Assembly (NCBI RefSeq): GCF_001542625.1
Contig: NZ_CP016279.1
Span: forward strand, 1,488,001 to 1,552,000
DNA length: 64,000 nt
Origin: Streptomyces griseochromogenes
Lineage (GTDB): Bacteria > Actinomycetota > Actinomycetes > Streptomycetales > Streptomycetaceae
Direction of reading: 5' to 3'
Shown here: positions 7,051 to 15,283 of the stretch, in pieces
Numbering within the stretch: the first letter of the stretch is position 1
Layout of the letters: each line of letters starts with the position of its first letter
Notes under the pieces: generated by a model
Database searches by the model: none
Told to the model about the DNA's origin: nothing
What the model saw: only the letters and a program-made list of their open reading frames with translations
Made by a program: the position numbers and the translations under genes

Positions 7051-7902
7051 GTGCCCGTGTCGCTTCCCCCTGCCCTCGAACTGTCCCTCGACCTGCTGCG
7101 CTGCCCAACGTGCCGCACGCGTCACCTGCACCCCGACCACGGCGCACTGCGCTGCCCGGTGGGCCACACCTTCGACATCGCCCGCCACGGCTACGCCGGC
7201 CTGCTGACAGGCACCCGCGCCACCAGCGGTGACGATGCGGCCATGGTCCAGGCCCGGGACCGATTCCTGTCCACCGGCACTTACGCGCCCATCCGCCAAG
7301 TCGGGGCCGGCCTGGCGGCCGGCGCCGTGTCTGAGCAGGCCACGGTCGTGGACGTGGGGTGCGGCACCGGCTACTACCTGGCCGGCGTACTCGACCAGCT
7401 GCTCGGCGGCCGTGGTCTGGGTCTGGACACATCGGTGCGCGCGCTACGCTCGGCAGCCCGTGCGCACGACCGAGCCGCCGCGGTGGCCTGGGACGTCTTC
7501 CGTTCCTTCCCGCTGGCCGACGGGGTGGCCGATGTCGTGCTGAACGTGTTCGCCCCGCGCAACCCGGCCGAGTTCCACCGGGTGCTGCGCCCGACCGGCC
7601 GGTTGATCGTGATCCGTCCCACCGGGCGGCACCTGGCCGAGCTGCGCGGCCGGTTGCCTGCGACGGTCACGATCGACCCGGCCAAGGAACAGCGCCTGCA
7701 CCGGACGCTGGGCCCCTTCTTCGAGGCCGCCGTCACCGAACAGGTGGAGTACCCCGCGACCCTGACCAGGCTGGATGCCCTGGACCTGGTGGCGATGACG
7801 CCGAGCGCACGCCACGTGAGCCGTGCAGACCTGAACGATGACGGCCTCCTGCCCGATCAGGTCACCGTCTCCGTGCTGGCCACCGCCTACCAGCCTCGGT
7901 GA
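7051..7902 (+). CDS. 23S rRNA (guanine-N1) methyltransferase, RlmA/TlrB type
   Basis: This 283-residue protein matches the RlmA family, which methylates N1 of G745 (RlmA-I) or G748 (RlmA-II, TlrB) in helix 35 of 23S rRNA. TlrB-type enzymes confer tylosin-class macrolide resistance. The N-terminal zinc site is intact (C18, C21, C35, H39, with FDIARHGYAGLL after it). The SAM motif VVDVGCGTGYYL is at about residues 98-109. I chose the GTG at 7051 because CCAGGAG lies 6 bases upstream and homology starts there. It stands alone between two decayed stretches, behind a leader ORF and hairpins, so it could be inducible resistance acquired by transfer. Type I or II is not resolved. Confidence 0.85.
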   Translation: MPVSLPPALELSLDLLRCPTCRTRHLHPDHGALRCPVGHTFDIARHGYAGLLTGTRATSGDDAAMVQARDRFLSTGTYAPIRQVGAGLAAGAVSEQATVVDVGCGTGYYLAGVLDQLLGGRGLGLDTSVRALRSAARAHDRAAAVAWDVFRSFPLADGVADVVLNVFAPRNPAEFHRVLRPTGRLIVIRPTGRHLAELRGRLPATVTIDPAKEQRLHRTLGPFFEAAVTEQVEYPATLTRLDALDLVAMTPSARHVSRADLNDDGLLPDQVTVSVLATAYQPR

Positions 7903-8213
7903 CCACGAGCGGGCGCATGCGCCTGCTGAGCGACGAGCAGTGGCCTTCTGGTCCCGAGGCAGTCCCCAGCGGGAGATCTTGATGGCCAGGGCACCGAGGG
8001 CCTCCTTCTCGGGGCCGTGGATCGTGCGGATGCCGGCGAGCTGCTCGTCACGGGCGGCGGTGGGGTTGACGTTTGCCGGGCCTTCGCCGTCGAGCGTTCC
8101 CGCCCCGCGTACCCCAACTTCGAGGCCCAGTTGCGAGGTAGGGGCCGTGGTGGAGGCAGACGGCGGTCACCTGCGCGGCCTCTCGGTTGAGCGGGCCGTC
8201 CGCACCGCCCGGA
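7903..8213 (+). other. Stretch of gene scraps without an intact gene
   Basis: About 310 bases follow the methyltransferase with no intact gene. Short protein-like pieces in different frames are visible: MRLLSDEQW (7917-7943), which resembles the start of IS5-type transposases, and on the minus strand a segment around 7955-8046 (DEQLAGIRTIHGPEKEALGA) that I cannot assign. The mixture suggests repeated insertion and deletion. Confidence 0.4.
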
Positions 8214-8378
8214 CTCGGCCACGCGTCCGCCGTCATCACGCCGCGGATCTACGCCCATCTGTGGCCGGGGGAAGAAGACCGCACCCGGACCGTCATGGAC
8301 GCCGTGCTCGGCGGCCTGCGGACCGGGTGCGGACAGGTAGACACTGCAACGAAAGAAATCGCAGGTCAGAGGGCGTAA
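8214..8378 (+). pseudogene. C-terminal fragment of a tyrosine-recombinase (integrase)
   Basis: The frame encodes LGHASAVITPRIYAHLWPGE and then EDRTRTVMDAVLGG, the typical final segment of actinomycete phage/ICE integrases: the LGH box and the catalytic Tyr in the YAHLWP context, then the DRTR...DAVL tail. The whole N-terminal part with the first catalytic Arg is missing, so it cannot be active. It marks an old integrative element between the rRNA methyltransferase and sodN. No attachment site or tRNA gene is visible next to it. Confidence 0.7.
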
Positions 8379-8385
8379 AAGGAGA

Positions 8386-8781
8386 TCACGCCTTCTTGGT
8401 CTCCCAGAAGATGCGGTCGATCTCGGCGATGAGCTCCAGCGCCGCCTCGCCCGTCTTCGGGTCGGTCGACGCCTTGGCGGCCGACAGGGCCTTCAGGGTG
8501 TCGTTGACCAGCTGGTGCAGCTGCGGGTACTTCTCGAAGTGCGGGGGCTTGAAGTAGTCGCTCCAGAGCACGGAGACGTGGTGCTTGGCCAGCTCCGCGC
8601 GCTGCTCCTTGATGACGGTGGCACGCGCCTGGAAGTGCGGGTCGTCGTTGGCGGCCATCTTTTCCTGAACGGCCTTCACCGACTCCGCCTCGATGCGGGC
8701 CTGGGCCGGGTCGTACACGCCACAGGGCAGGTCGCAGTGGGCGCTGACCTTGACCTTGGGGGCAAACAGGCGGGAAAGCAT
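8386..8781 (-). CDS. sodN: Nickel superoxide dismutase
   Basis: A 131-residue precursor of Ni-containing superoxide dismutase, which converts superoxide to oxygen and hydrogen peroxide in the cytoplasm. The N-terminal leader (MLSRLFAPKVKVSA) is removed by SodX to expose His1 of the nickel hook HCDLPCGVYDPAQ, with both Cys ligands present. The rest is the four-helix bundle of the family. Length is standard. It is divergent from sodX. In S. coelicolor sodN is induced by nickel through Nur and an sodF-derived antisense RNA; whether that applies here cannot be read from this window. Confidence 0.97.
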   Translation of the reverse strand: MLSRLFAPKVKVSAHCDLPCGVYDPAQARIEAESVKAVQEKMAANDDPHFQARATVIKEQRAELAKHHVSVLWSDYFKPPHFEKYPQLHQLVNDTLKALSAAKASTDPKTGEAALELIAEIDRIFWETKKA

Positions 8782-8926
8782 GGAGCATTCCTTCCTCGTG
8801 ATCGTCTTCTCAGGTGGGACATTACTCCCTGAGGGACGGGTTTTCGCGAGTGCCCCCTAGGGCTTAGGACAAAAGTCCAGGGTCAGACTGAGACTGGTGG
8901 AGGAACGGACCGGGGAGGTGCCGGGG

Positions 8927-9361
8927 ATGCCGGAGCTGTCGCAGGAGACCGAGCGGGGGAGGGCGGGGGCGCTCTTCGGACTGGCCGAGGTGACCGGCCC
9001 GTCCATGGTGCCCACGCTGCGTCACGGGGACCGGCTGCTGGTGCAGTACGGGGCCGCGGCCAGGCCGGGGGGCATCGTCGTCCTGCGTCACCCCTTCCAG
9101 CAGGACCTGCTGGTCGTCAAGCGCGCCGTGGAGCGGCGCGAGGGCGGCTGGTGGGTGCTCGGGGACAACCCGTACGCGGGTGGGGACAGTACGGATTACG
9201 GAGTCGTGCCCGACGAGCTGATCCTCGGCAGGGCGCTGCTGAGGTACCGGCCGCTCGCCGGCGGTCAGCGCTCGCCGGCGGCGCTGGCGCGCTGGATCTT
9301 CTCGGCCGCGAGGCCGCTGCTGCCCGTCCGGTCGGCCTCCAGGCGCTTGCGGGCCCGGTAG
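8927..9361 (+). CDS. sodX: Nickel-type superoxide dismutase maturation protease
   Basis: The 144-residue protein is the S26-type peptidase that trims the SodN leader. The serine nucleophile is in TGPSMVPTL (about S26) and the general-base lysine in LLVVKRAVE (about K65); GDNPYAGGDSTDYG is the conserved C-terminal box. It lacks membrane helices, as expected for SodX. The ATG giving MPELSQETERG matches known family N-termini; the frame upstream is not conserved. It is divergent from sodN with about 145 bases between. Its last 97 bases overlap the convergent CGNR gene. Confidence 0.93.
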   Translation: MPELSQETERGRAGALFGLAEVTGPSMVPTLRHGDRLLVQYGAAARPGGIVVLRHPFQQDLLVVKRAVERREGGWWVLGDNPYAGGDSTDYGVVPDELILGRALLRYRPLAGGQRSPAALARWIFSAARPLLPVRSASRRLRAR

Positions 9362-9894
9362 GCGGCCACGTTGGCGCGGGTCGCACAGCGGTCCGAGCAG
9401 TAGCGCCGGGAGCGGTTCGTGGACGTGTCGAGATAGGCGTTGCGGCAGGGCGCCGCCTGGCACAGGCCCAGGCGGTCGACGCCGTATTCGGTCAGGTGGA
9501 ACGCCAGGCCCATCGCCGCGATCGCCGCGTAGCCGGCGGTGGCGTTGGACGGGTGGTCGGCCAGGTGCATGTGCCACAGGGGGCGGCCGTCGTCGTCCCG
9601 GTAGTCGTGCCCGGAGATCTGGGGGCTGACCGGGAACTCCAGGAGCAGTGAGTTGAGGAGGTCCACGGCGAGCGTCTCGTCACCCGTGTCCGCCGCCTCG
9701 AAGACCGCGCGCAGCCTGCCCCGTACCGAGCGGAAGCGCGTGACGTCGGCGTCGGTGGCGCGGCGGGCCGCCGACGCGTTGATGCCGAAGAGGTCGCGGA
9801 CGGCCTCGACCGAGGTCAGCGAGTCCTTGCCCCGGGCCGGTTCCTCGCTGTTCACGAGACGTACGGCGTAATCCGAGTAATAGGCCAGTTCCAC
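9265..9894 (-). CDS. CGNR zinc-finger family protein (ABATE domain)
   Basis: The 209-residue protein has the N-terminal ABATE-type domain (about residues 5-135) and a C-terminal zinc knuckle (about 142-190: CQAAPCRN, then RRYCSDRCATRANVAAYRAR). This architecture is common in actinobacteria and is presumed to be a transcription factor. The eponymous CGNR tetrad is CATR here, though all four zinc-ligand cysteines remain. Its 3' end overlaps sodX by 97 bases on the opposite strand, so both cannot be read to the end without antisense contact. A divergent promoter region lies upstream. Confidence 0.85.
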   Translation of the reverse strand: MELAYYSDYAVRLVNSEEPARGKDSLTSVEAVRDLFGINASAARRATDADVTRFRSVRGRLRAVFEAADTGDETLAVDLLNSLLLEFPVSPQISGHDYRDDDGRPLWHMHLADHPSNATAGYAAIAAMGLAFHLTEYGVDRLGLCQAAPCRNAYLDTSTNRSRRYCSDRCATRANVAAYRARKRLEADRTGSSGLAAEKIQRASAAGER

Positions 9895-9938
9895 TATTAG
9901 TCCTTACGGAGGCGCTCTATGGTCATGTCTGCGGTCGG

Positions 9939-9969
9939 GTAATAGCCGGTTGTGCTTCCAGGGTATTAC
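9939..9969. promoter_or_regulatory. Candidate face-to-face divergent promoters
   Basis: GTAATA (9939-9944) and TATTAC (9964-9969) form an inverted pair 19 bases apart. Each reads TATTAC as a -10-like element, one for the CGNR gene (minus) and one for the truncated methyltransferase (plus). The two promoters would overlap and compete, or share an operator. Confidence 0.35.
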
Positions 9970-9994
9970 GTGCCGGTGAGGAGGCGGGGATTCC

Positions 9995-10276
9995 ATGGCC
10001 ACCACGGCCGGAACCGACTGGGCCGCCTGGCCGGAGAGCTGGGACCGGCAGCAGGAGTGGTACATGCCGGACAGTGAGGAGCGGTTCACGATCATGCTCG
10101 ACATGGTCGAGGCGCTCGCCGGCACGGACCCGCGCGTGCTCGACCTCGCGTGCGGGACCTTCGAGGGCGACGAGCGCGTCTCCTTCGTCACCGCCGACCT
10201 CAAGGACCCGCGGTGGACGGCGGAACTGTTCAGCAACGGGTCTCAGCTTGCCATCGCCGGCCGCCTCGCCGGTTAG
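9995..10276 (+). pseudogene. Truncated class I SAM-dependent methyltransferase
   Basis: The frame starts like intact Streptomyces methyltransferases (WAAWPESWDRQQEWYMP, then RVLDLACGT). It jumps from the SAM motif directly to TFEGDERVSFVTADLKDP, which normally lies some 25 residues further on. The end is replaced by a short unrelated tail (LFSNGSQLAIAGRLAG). So there is an in-frame internal deletion removing the acidic SAM-ribose loop and a 3' truncation removing the substrate half. At 93 codons instead of about 250 it cannot be active. A start ATG with a GGAGG-like site remains. Confidence 0.75.
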
Positions 10277-10279
10277 CCG

Positions 10280-10732
10280 TCATGTTGTCGGCTCGGCTTC
10301 GTCAGATACCGCTGCTCCCTCCCCTGGCGGAAGACTTTCACGGGCGCGCACCATGTCGGCACGCGCATGAACAAGGAGAGCAAGTGCCTTCAGAACAGCT
10401 GCGATGCTGAGGCCAACGGCTGTCGTCAGCCCGCCGATCGCAGTAATGATCTGCGCGGTGTCCGACGGGCTGAACTGCCCGTGCTGGATGCTTTCCAGCA
10501 CGCTGCGTGTGGCAAAGGCCGAGATGACGTACCCGACCACCGCCAGGGCAAAGAGCCCAGCCACAGCGCAGGCTTCCGCCCTCCCGACGGCTTTGCGTAC
10601 TCGTCGGAGGCGCCGCACCCGCTCACGCTGCCTGGTCTGCTCCTCCTCCCGCTGTGCTTCACGATATTGGCGGGCTACAACGGCAGACCACACGAGATCG
10701 CCTGATCCTGACGGAAGGCTGAGCCATGTCAT
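10280..10732 (-). CDS. Hypothetical membrane protein with coiled coil and two helices
   Basis: A 150-residue reading from an ATG at 10732: a charged helical stretch at about residues 22-45 (YREAQREEEQTRQRERVRRL), then two hydrophobic segments (about 58-78 and 95-125) and an acidic tail. It resembles small phage- or element-borne membrane proteins but I recognise no family. No ribosome-binding site is seen. The same frame is open upstream into a histidine-kinase fragment, so the protein may be made as a fusion of about 297 residues from an ATG at 11173, or not at all. Confidence 0.45.
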   Translation of the reverse strand: MTWLSLPSGSGDLVWSAVVARQYREAQREEEQTRQRERVRRLRRVRKAVGRAEACAVAGLFALAVVGYVISAFATRSVLESIQHGQFSPSDTAQIITAIGGLTTAVGLSIAAVLKALALLVHARADMVRARESLPPGEGAAVSDEAEPTT

Positions 10733-10756
10733 GCCGTTTGACGACGCATCACCTTG

Positions 10757-11173
10757 GACGCGGTCCATCTCCAGCTCGACCTCCGTGCCGCCCTCCGGCA
10801 CCGCGCGCAGCCGCGCCGTGCCGCCGTTGCGCTGCATCCGGCCGATGATCGATTCTCTGACGCCCATGCGGTCGGCGGGTATCGAGTCGAGGTCGAAGCC
10901 CGGGCCGCGGTCACGGACGGACACGAAGACGGTCCTGCCCTCGACTTCCGCGTAGACCTGCACGGCGCCGCCCTTGCCACCGTGCTTGGCGGCGTTGGTC
11001 ATCGCCTCACACATGGCCTGCATCTGCGCATTGAGCTTCTCGTCCAGGACACAGTCACCGACGACCACGACCTCGATGGGGACGCCGTAGTGGCCCTCGA
11101 CCTCGGCGGCGAGCAGCCGCACCGCTTCGCCCAGCGTCTCCGGCCCCTCGCCCCGGCTTCCCATGCCGCCCAT
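10757..11173 (-). pseudogene. C-terminal ATPase fragment of a sensor histidine kinase
   Basis: The frame encodes the ATP-binding half of a PspC-type or NarL-partner histidine kinase. The N box is MQAMCEAMTNAAKHGG, the G1 box VRDRGPGFDLDSIPAD, and GVRESIIGRMQRNGGTARL follows. The sensor, membrane and His-phosphoacceptor parts are absent, and the first conserved residues are those just before GPETLGEAVRLLAAEVE. At the other end it runs in frame, without a stop, into an unrelated membrane protein. No response regulator is adjacent. I read this as a deletion junction rather than a designed fusion. Confidence 0.7.
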
Positions 11174-11442
11174 CATGCCGCTTGACCGTGACTGGTGGCA
11201 GCGGCCTTGAGCACCGTGACGAAAGGGCTCTTCCGCCCGGGTGTTCAGCGGAATTGGGCGATCTGACGCCCAGACAGCTGCAAGGTGACGTTGACCTGCA
11301 AGGACGCGAGTGGCCAGAGCGAATGCGCTGCAGTGGCTCTGTTCGCGAGATCGGGCAGGGAGGCGATGGCACGGAGCAACGCGATGTCCGATCTGCAACA
11401 GGGGTGCCGTGCAGGCCATGGCGGGCCTTGGTGACAGCACGG

Positions 11443-12015
11443 TCAGAAGCCGGGGGCGGAGCCGACGAAGAACCACAAGGCGGCTGTGTACCACAGCAGT
11501 GCGATGGCGGTGACCAAGGCGCCGCCGACGGCCGGAAGCGCCCAGCCGGGCAGTCGGCGGCTGCGTACCACCAGCACCTTGGCGACGAACACGCCGTACA
11601 GGACGCAGCCCGCGATGGAGTGCACCGCCACTCGGCTGTTCGTGAAGTCGACTCCGTAGGCGGTGATGCATTGGTAGGCGATGGGCAGCGACAGCAGAAA
11701 GGCAATAAGGCCGATGAGCCGGTGTGTGGGCGGCACCCGGTGCGGCGCGGCCCCCGCTCCCGGTAGGCGCCGGTACATCCACAGCCCGAGCAGCAGTTGG
11801 ACGACCGCGAGTGCCATCAGAGCGCTGCCCAGGCGCGCCTTGAGATCGACGACGGCGACGCCGTGCTCCCCGAACAGGCCCTTGGTGTAGTCGGGTGTGT
11901 GCGTGCGGCCGAACACATATACCCCCACCGTGACCGCGACCGGCAGCAAAGCAGCCAAAAGGACCGCCACCGTTCGTGTGGGGCGCCGCTTCTGCGCGCC
12001 CGTGTGCCCGGTCAT
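11443..12015 (-). CDS. DUF6529-like membrane protein
   Basis: The 190-residue protein has about five transmembrane helices and fits the DUF6529 family found in Streptomyces. Conserved-looking features are the His in HRLIGLIAFLLSLPIAYQC and the VDFTNSRVAVHSIAGCVLYG segment. The layout of His residues in helices resembles cytochrome b561-like proteins, so heme binding or electron transfer is possible but unproven. Such genes often follow a secreted redox protein. Here the upstream ORF ends by overlapping this start (ATGA). It sits among gene remnants but is itself intact. Confidence 0.7.
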   Translation of the reverse strand: MTGHTGAQKRRPTRTVAVLLAALLPVAVTVGVYVFGRTHTPDYTKGLFGEHGVAVVDLKARLGSALMALAVVQLLLGLWMYRRLPGAGAAPHRVPPTHRLIGLIAFLLSLPIAYQCITAYGVDFTNSRVAVHSIAGCVLYGVFVAKVLVVRSRRLPGWALPAVGGALVTAIALLWYTAALWFFVGSAPGF

Positions 12016-12362
12016 CAGTCCCCGATCGATCGGGTTCGACCTTGCTGCCGGATGCCTTTACGACGTACCACCGTGGCGCCGCACGTGATGCCGTTGGAGC
12101 GCTTCGAGGTGCTGAGTTGGCTGCTCCTGGCGAACGGGGCCGCCTTGGGGGTGCCGGAGGTGAGCGGCGGCGGCCAGCCACACGCGCATGCTCCGCCGCC
12201 GGCCGGTGCAGTCGACTCGATGCATACGGGAATGCCCGCTGACATCGCTCCGGACGTGGGCGTGGCGCAAGCGGACGAGGCCGTCCGGCTGGGACGGCCG
12301 CGTGCGGCAGCAAGCGGCACGGCGGAAACCGCCGGCACAATCGCCGCGGCCGTTCCTTTCAT
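12015..12362 (-). CDS. Hypothetical Cys/Ser-rich protein coupled to the DUF6529 gene
   Basis: A 115-residue frame with an ATG preceded by GGAG at a good distance and a stop that overlaps the next start by four bases, which implies translational coupling. The N-terminus (MKGTAAAIVPAVSAVPLAAA) resembles a signal peptide. The remainder is rich in Ser, Thr, Ala and Pro with five Cys (including ACACG) and a basic tail. I recognise no domain. It takes the place where a secreted redox partner of DUF6529 proteins might be expected, but it could be a decayed or frameshifted relic. Confidence 0.4.
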   Translation of the reverse strand: MKGTAAAIVPAVSAVPLAAARGRPSRTASSACATPTSGAMSAGIPVCIESTAPAGGGACACGWPPPLTSGTPKAAPFARSSQLSTSKRSNGITCGATVVRRKGIRQQGRTRSIGD

Positions 12363-12534
12363 GAGCACTCCATGCTGTCGGACGGCGCATCGGTGCAGCC
12401 GCGGGAAACGACCCCAGCGGACCTCTTCTCCCAGTTGGCCCCGGGTGCTCGGGGCCTGTCCACTCCAATTGGTCCGCCTGGGCAGTCGCTGCTCCATTGG
12501 TGAGGCCCCCGTCGCTGACGAGCGGCGCGACGCG

Positions 12535-12565
12535 AAGGGCGGTACGGAGAGCCCGTACCGCCCTT
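12535..12565 (-). terminator. Rho-independent-like terminator of the ABC operon
   Basis: A 13-base-pair perfect stem, AAGGGCGGTACGG (12535-12547) with CCGTACCGCCCTT (12553-12565), closes a 5-base loop 15 bases after the stop of the ATP-binding gene. Confidence 0.85.
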
Positions 12566-12579
12566 GTCACGGTCGAGAG

Positions 12580-13374
12580 TCAGAGCACCTTGGAGAGGAA
12601 GGCCTTCGTCCGGTCGTGCTGGGGATGGGCCAGTACCTCACGCGGATGGCCGGACTCCACGACCACGCCGTCGTCCATGAAGACCAGCGAGTCGCCGACC
12701 TCGCGGGCGAAGCCCATCTCGTGCGTGACGACGATCATCGTCATGCCGTCCTCCGCGAGGTCCCGCATGACGTCGAGCACCTCACCGACCAGCTCGGGGT
12801 CGAGCGCCGAGGTCGGCTCGTCGAAGAGCATCAGCTTGGGCTCCATCGCGAGGGCCCGGGCGATCGCCACGCGCTGCTGCTGGCCGCCGGACAGCTGGGC
12901 CGGGTAGTGGCCGGTCCGGTCACCCAGGCCCACACGGTCCAGCAGCCGCTGCGCGCGCTCCCGCGCGACGGCCCTGCTCTCCCGCCTGACCTGCACCGGC
13001 GCCTCCATGACGTTCTCCAGCGCCGTCATGTGCGGGAAGAGGTTGAAGCGCTGGAACACCATGCCGATGTCCCGCCGCTGCGCCGAGACCTCCTTCTCCT
13101 TCAGCTCGTAGAGCTTGTCGCCGTGCTGCCGGTAGCCGACCAGGCGGCCGTCCACGTACAGCCGGCCGGCGCTGATCTTCTCCAGATGGTTGATGCACCG
13201 GAGAAACGTGCTCTTGCCGGAACCGGACGGGCCGATCAGGCAGAACACCTCCCGCGGGTTCACCTCCAGGTCGATGCCCTTGAGGATGTGCGCGTGCCCG
13301 AACGACTTGTGCACGCCCTCGGCCCTGACCATCGGGTGGCCGCCGGGGACGACGTCCTTGGAGAACTTGGTCAT
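12580..13374 (-). CDS. Amino acid ABC transporter ATP-binding protein
   Basis: A 264-residue ATPase of the polar amino acid uptake group. Walker A is GPSGSGKST at about residues 49-57, the Q loop in [13 protein letters not shown], the signature [15 protein letters not shown] near 162, Walker [14 protein letters not shown] near 186, and the switch His in [11 protein letters not shown]. It energises import by the adjacent permease. The start overlaps the permease stop by four bases. Last gene of the operon before a strong hairpin. The family groups with GluA/GlnQ; the exact amino acid is not determined. Confidence 0.95.
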   Translation of the reverse strand: MTKFSKDVVPGGHPMVRAEGVHKSFGHAHILKGIDLEVNPREVFCLIGPSGSGKSTFLRCINHLEKISAGRLYVDGRLVGYRQHGDKLYELKEKEVSAQRRDIGMVFQRFNLFPHMTALENVMEAPVQVRRESRAVARERAQRLLDRVGLGDRTGHYPAQLSGGQQQRVAIARALAMEPKLMLFDEPTSALDPELVGEVLDVMRDLAEDGMTMIVVTHEMGFAREVGDSLVFMDDGVVVESGHPREVLAHPQHDRTKAFLSKVL

Positions 13375-14291
13375 CGGGCCACCTCCGGGCGGCGGAACGA
13401 GCCGAAGATGCGGAGGTTCTTCCGGAACCGCTGCAGCGGGGTCGGCGGCAGGTTGCGCGACGAACCGCGGGCGTAACGGCGCTCGATGTAGTACTGGCCG
13501 ATGCTGAACACCGTGGTCAGGATCAGGTACCAGATGCAGGCCACGAAGTACATCTCGACGACCGCCAGCGAGGTGCTGGAGATGTCCGTGGCCTTCTTGA
13601 TCAGCTCGGGGAGCTGGACCGAGTAGGCCAGCGCCGAGGTCTTCAGCATGTTGATGAACTCGTTGCCGGTCGGCGGGACGATGACCCGCATGGCCTGCGG
13701 CAGGATCACCCGGCGCAGCGTCTGGGCCTGGGTCATGCCGAGCGCGTGCGAGGCCTCCGTCTGGCCCTCGTCGACCGACTGGATGCCGGCCCGGACGATC
13801 TCCGACATATAGGCGGCCTCGTTCAGGCCGAGTCCCAGCAGCGCCGTCAGGACCGGCGTCATCACCTGGTTCATCTCGTTCTTGTAGAACCCCAGGTTCA
13901 GGATGGGGAAGACGAGCGAGATGTTGTACCAGAGCAGCAGCTGGACCAGGACCGGGGTGCCGCGGAAGAACCAGATGTAGAACCAGGCCACCGTGCTGGT
14001 GACCGGGTTCGACGACAGCCGCATCACGGCGAGGATCACGCCGAGTACGACGCCGAGCACCATGGCCAGCACGGAGATGTACAGCGTGGTCCAGGCGCCG
14101 GAGACGATGTCCGGGTCGAAGACGTAGTCCGGGATGACGCTGTAATTGATCTTCGCGTTGGAGAAGGCGACCCCGATCAGCGCCACCAGGGCGAGGACCA
14201 CGGCGCCGGCCACCCAGCGGCCGTAGTGGCGCACCGGGATGGCCTTGATCTGCTCCGGCGGCGCCGGAGCCTTGTCGACGGTGTCGGTCAC
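13371..14291 (-). CDS. Amino acid ABC transporter permease
   Basis: The 306-residue inner-membrane permease is of the HisM/GlnP type. A cytoplasmic N-terminus is followed by about five helices. The EAA loop that docks the ATPase reads [20 protein letters not shown], then [21 protein letters not shown] fairly long C-terminal tail rich in Arg and Pro follows the last helix. Only one permease gene is present, so the channel is probably a homodimer. It lies 29 bases after the binding-protein gene and overlaps the ATPase gene by four bases. Confidence 0.93.
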   Translation of the reverse strand: MTDTVDKAPAPPEQIKAIPVRHYGRWVAGAVVLALVALIGVAFSNAKINYSVIPDYVFDPDIVSGAWTTLYISVLAMVLGVVLGVILAVMRLSSNPVTSTVAWFYIWFFRGTPVLVQLLLWYNISLVFPILNLGFYKNEMNQVMTPVLTALLGLGLNEAAYMSEIVRAGIQSVDEGQTEASHALGMTQAQTLRRVILPQAMRVIVPPTGNEFINMLKTSALAYSVQLPELIKKATDISSTSLAVVEMYFVACIWYLILTTVFSIGQYYIERRYARGSSRNLPPTPLQRFRKNLRIFGSFRRPEVAR

Positions 14292-14320
14292 GGTGACTGC
14301 CTTTCAGTGCCGCGCGAGGC

Positions 14321-15283
14321 TCAGGAGCCGCCGTTGATCTTCGACTCCGTCAGCGCGCCGTCCGTGACGTTCCACTTCTGCAGGATCTTGGTGTACTCGC
14401 CGTTCTTGATGATCGCGGCCATGGCGGCCTGGAGGGCGTCGCGCAGCTGGGTGTTGTCCTTGCTGACCGCGATGCCGTACGGACCCGCCTCGATCTGGTC
14501 GCCGACGACCTCGAAGTCCTTGCCGCCACCGGAGGTCTTCGCGTTGTAGGCGGCCACCGGGAAATCGTTCAGGTCGGCGACGGACGCGCCCTGCTTCAGA
14601 CGCAGCAGCGCCTCGGGGTCGGTGTCGAAGGTCTGCAGGTCGATGGCCTTCTTGCCGTCCTTGGTGCACTTCTTGCTCTGTGCCTTGGCGATGCCCTCGG
14701 ACGTGGTGCCCTTCTGCAGGGCCACGACCTTGCCGCACAGGTCGTCCAGGGACTTGACGCCCTTCGGGTTGCCCTTCTGGACGAGGATCGACGTACCGGC
14801 GGTGAAGTAGTCGACGAAGTCGACGCCGTTGCCGACCTTCTGGCCGTTGTCCGAGTTGATGCCGTTCTGGCGGTCCTTGGTGTCGTTCATCGCCGACATG
14901 ATCACCTGGAAGCGCTTGGCCTGCAGGCCCACGATCAGGTTGTCGAACTTGCCGTTCTGGAAGTCGAACGTCACGCCGAGCTGCTTGCCGAGGGCGTCCG
15001 CGAGGTCGGGGTCGATGCCGACGGCCTTGCCGTCCTTCATGTACTCGACCGGCGGGTAGGCGATGTCGGAGCCGACCTTGATGACGCCCGCCTTGCGGAT
15101 GTCCGCGGGCAGCTTGCCGGCCAGCGGGGCGGAGCCGGACGACGAGCTGGAGCCCGTGCCGCTGTTCTTGTCCGTGTGATCACCGCAGCCGGTGAGCAGC
15201 AGGGCGCCGGCGGCCGCGACGGCACCGACGGCGGCGAGCCGGGAGTGGGCGGCGGTCGTACGAGGCGTGGAGTTTACGGTCAT
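14321..15283 (-). CDS. Amino acid ABC transporter substrate-binding lipoprotein
   Basis: A 320-residue lipoprotein: signal peptide with lipobox LLTGC (lipidated Cys about residue 33), a Ser-rich linker, then a family 3 solute-binding fold ([40 protein letters not shown], then a hinge with [13 protein letters not shown]). It captures a polar amino acid, glutamate or similar judging by the family, outside the membrane and hands it to the permease. First gene of the three-gene operon. The promoter must lie in the 588-base region to its left on the plus map. Confidence 0.92.
   Translation of the reverse strand: MTVNSTPRTTAAHSRLAAVGAVAAAGALLLTGCGDHTDKNSGTGSSSSSGSAPLAGKLPADIRKAGVIKVGSDIAYPPVEYMKDGKAVGIDPDLADALGKQLGVTFDFQNGKFDNLIVGLQAKRFQVIMSAMNDTKDRQNGINSDNGQKVGNGVDFVDYFTAGTSILVQKGNPKGVKSLDDLCGKVVALQKGTTSEGIAKAQSKKCTKDGKKAIDLQTFDTDPEALLRLKQGASVADLNDFPVAAYNAKTSGGGKDFEVVGDQIEAGPYGIAVSKDNTQLRDALQAAMAAIIKNGEYTKILQKWNVTDGALTESKINGGS

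Noticed and set aside
10280-12340. One 686-codon minus-strand protein
   Set aside because: The frame is open by chance through the DUF6529 gene and scraps; recognisable parts belong to at least two unrelated genes, so it was split.
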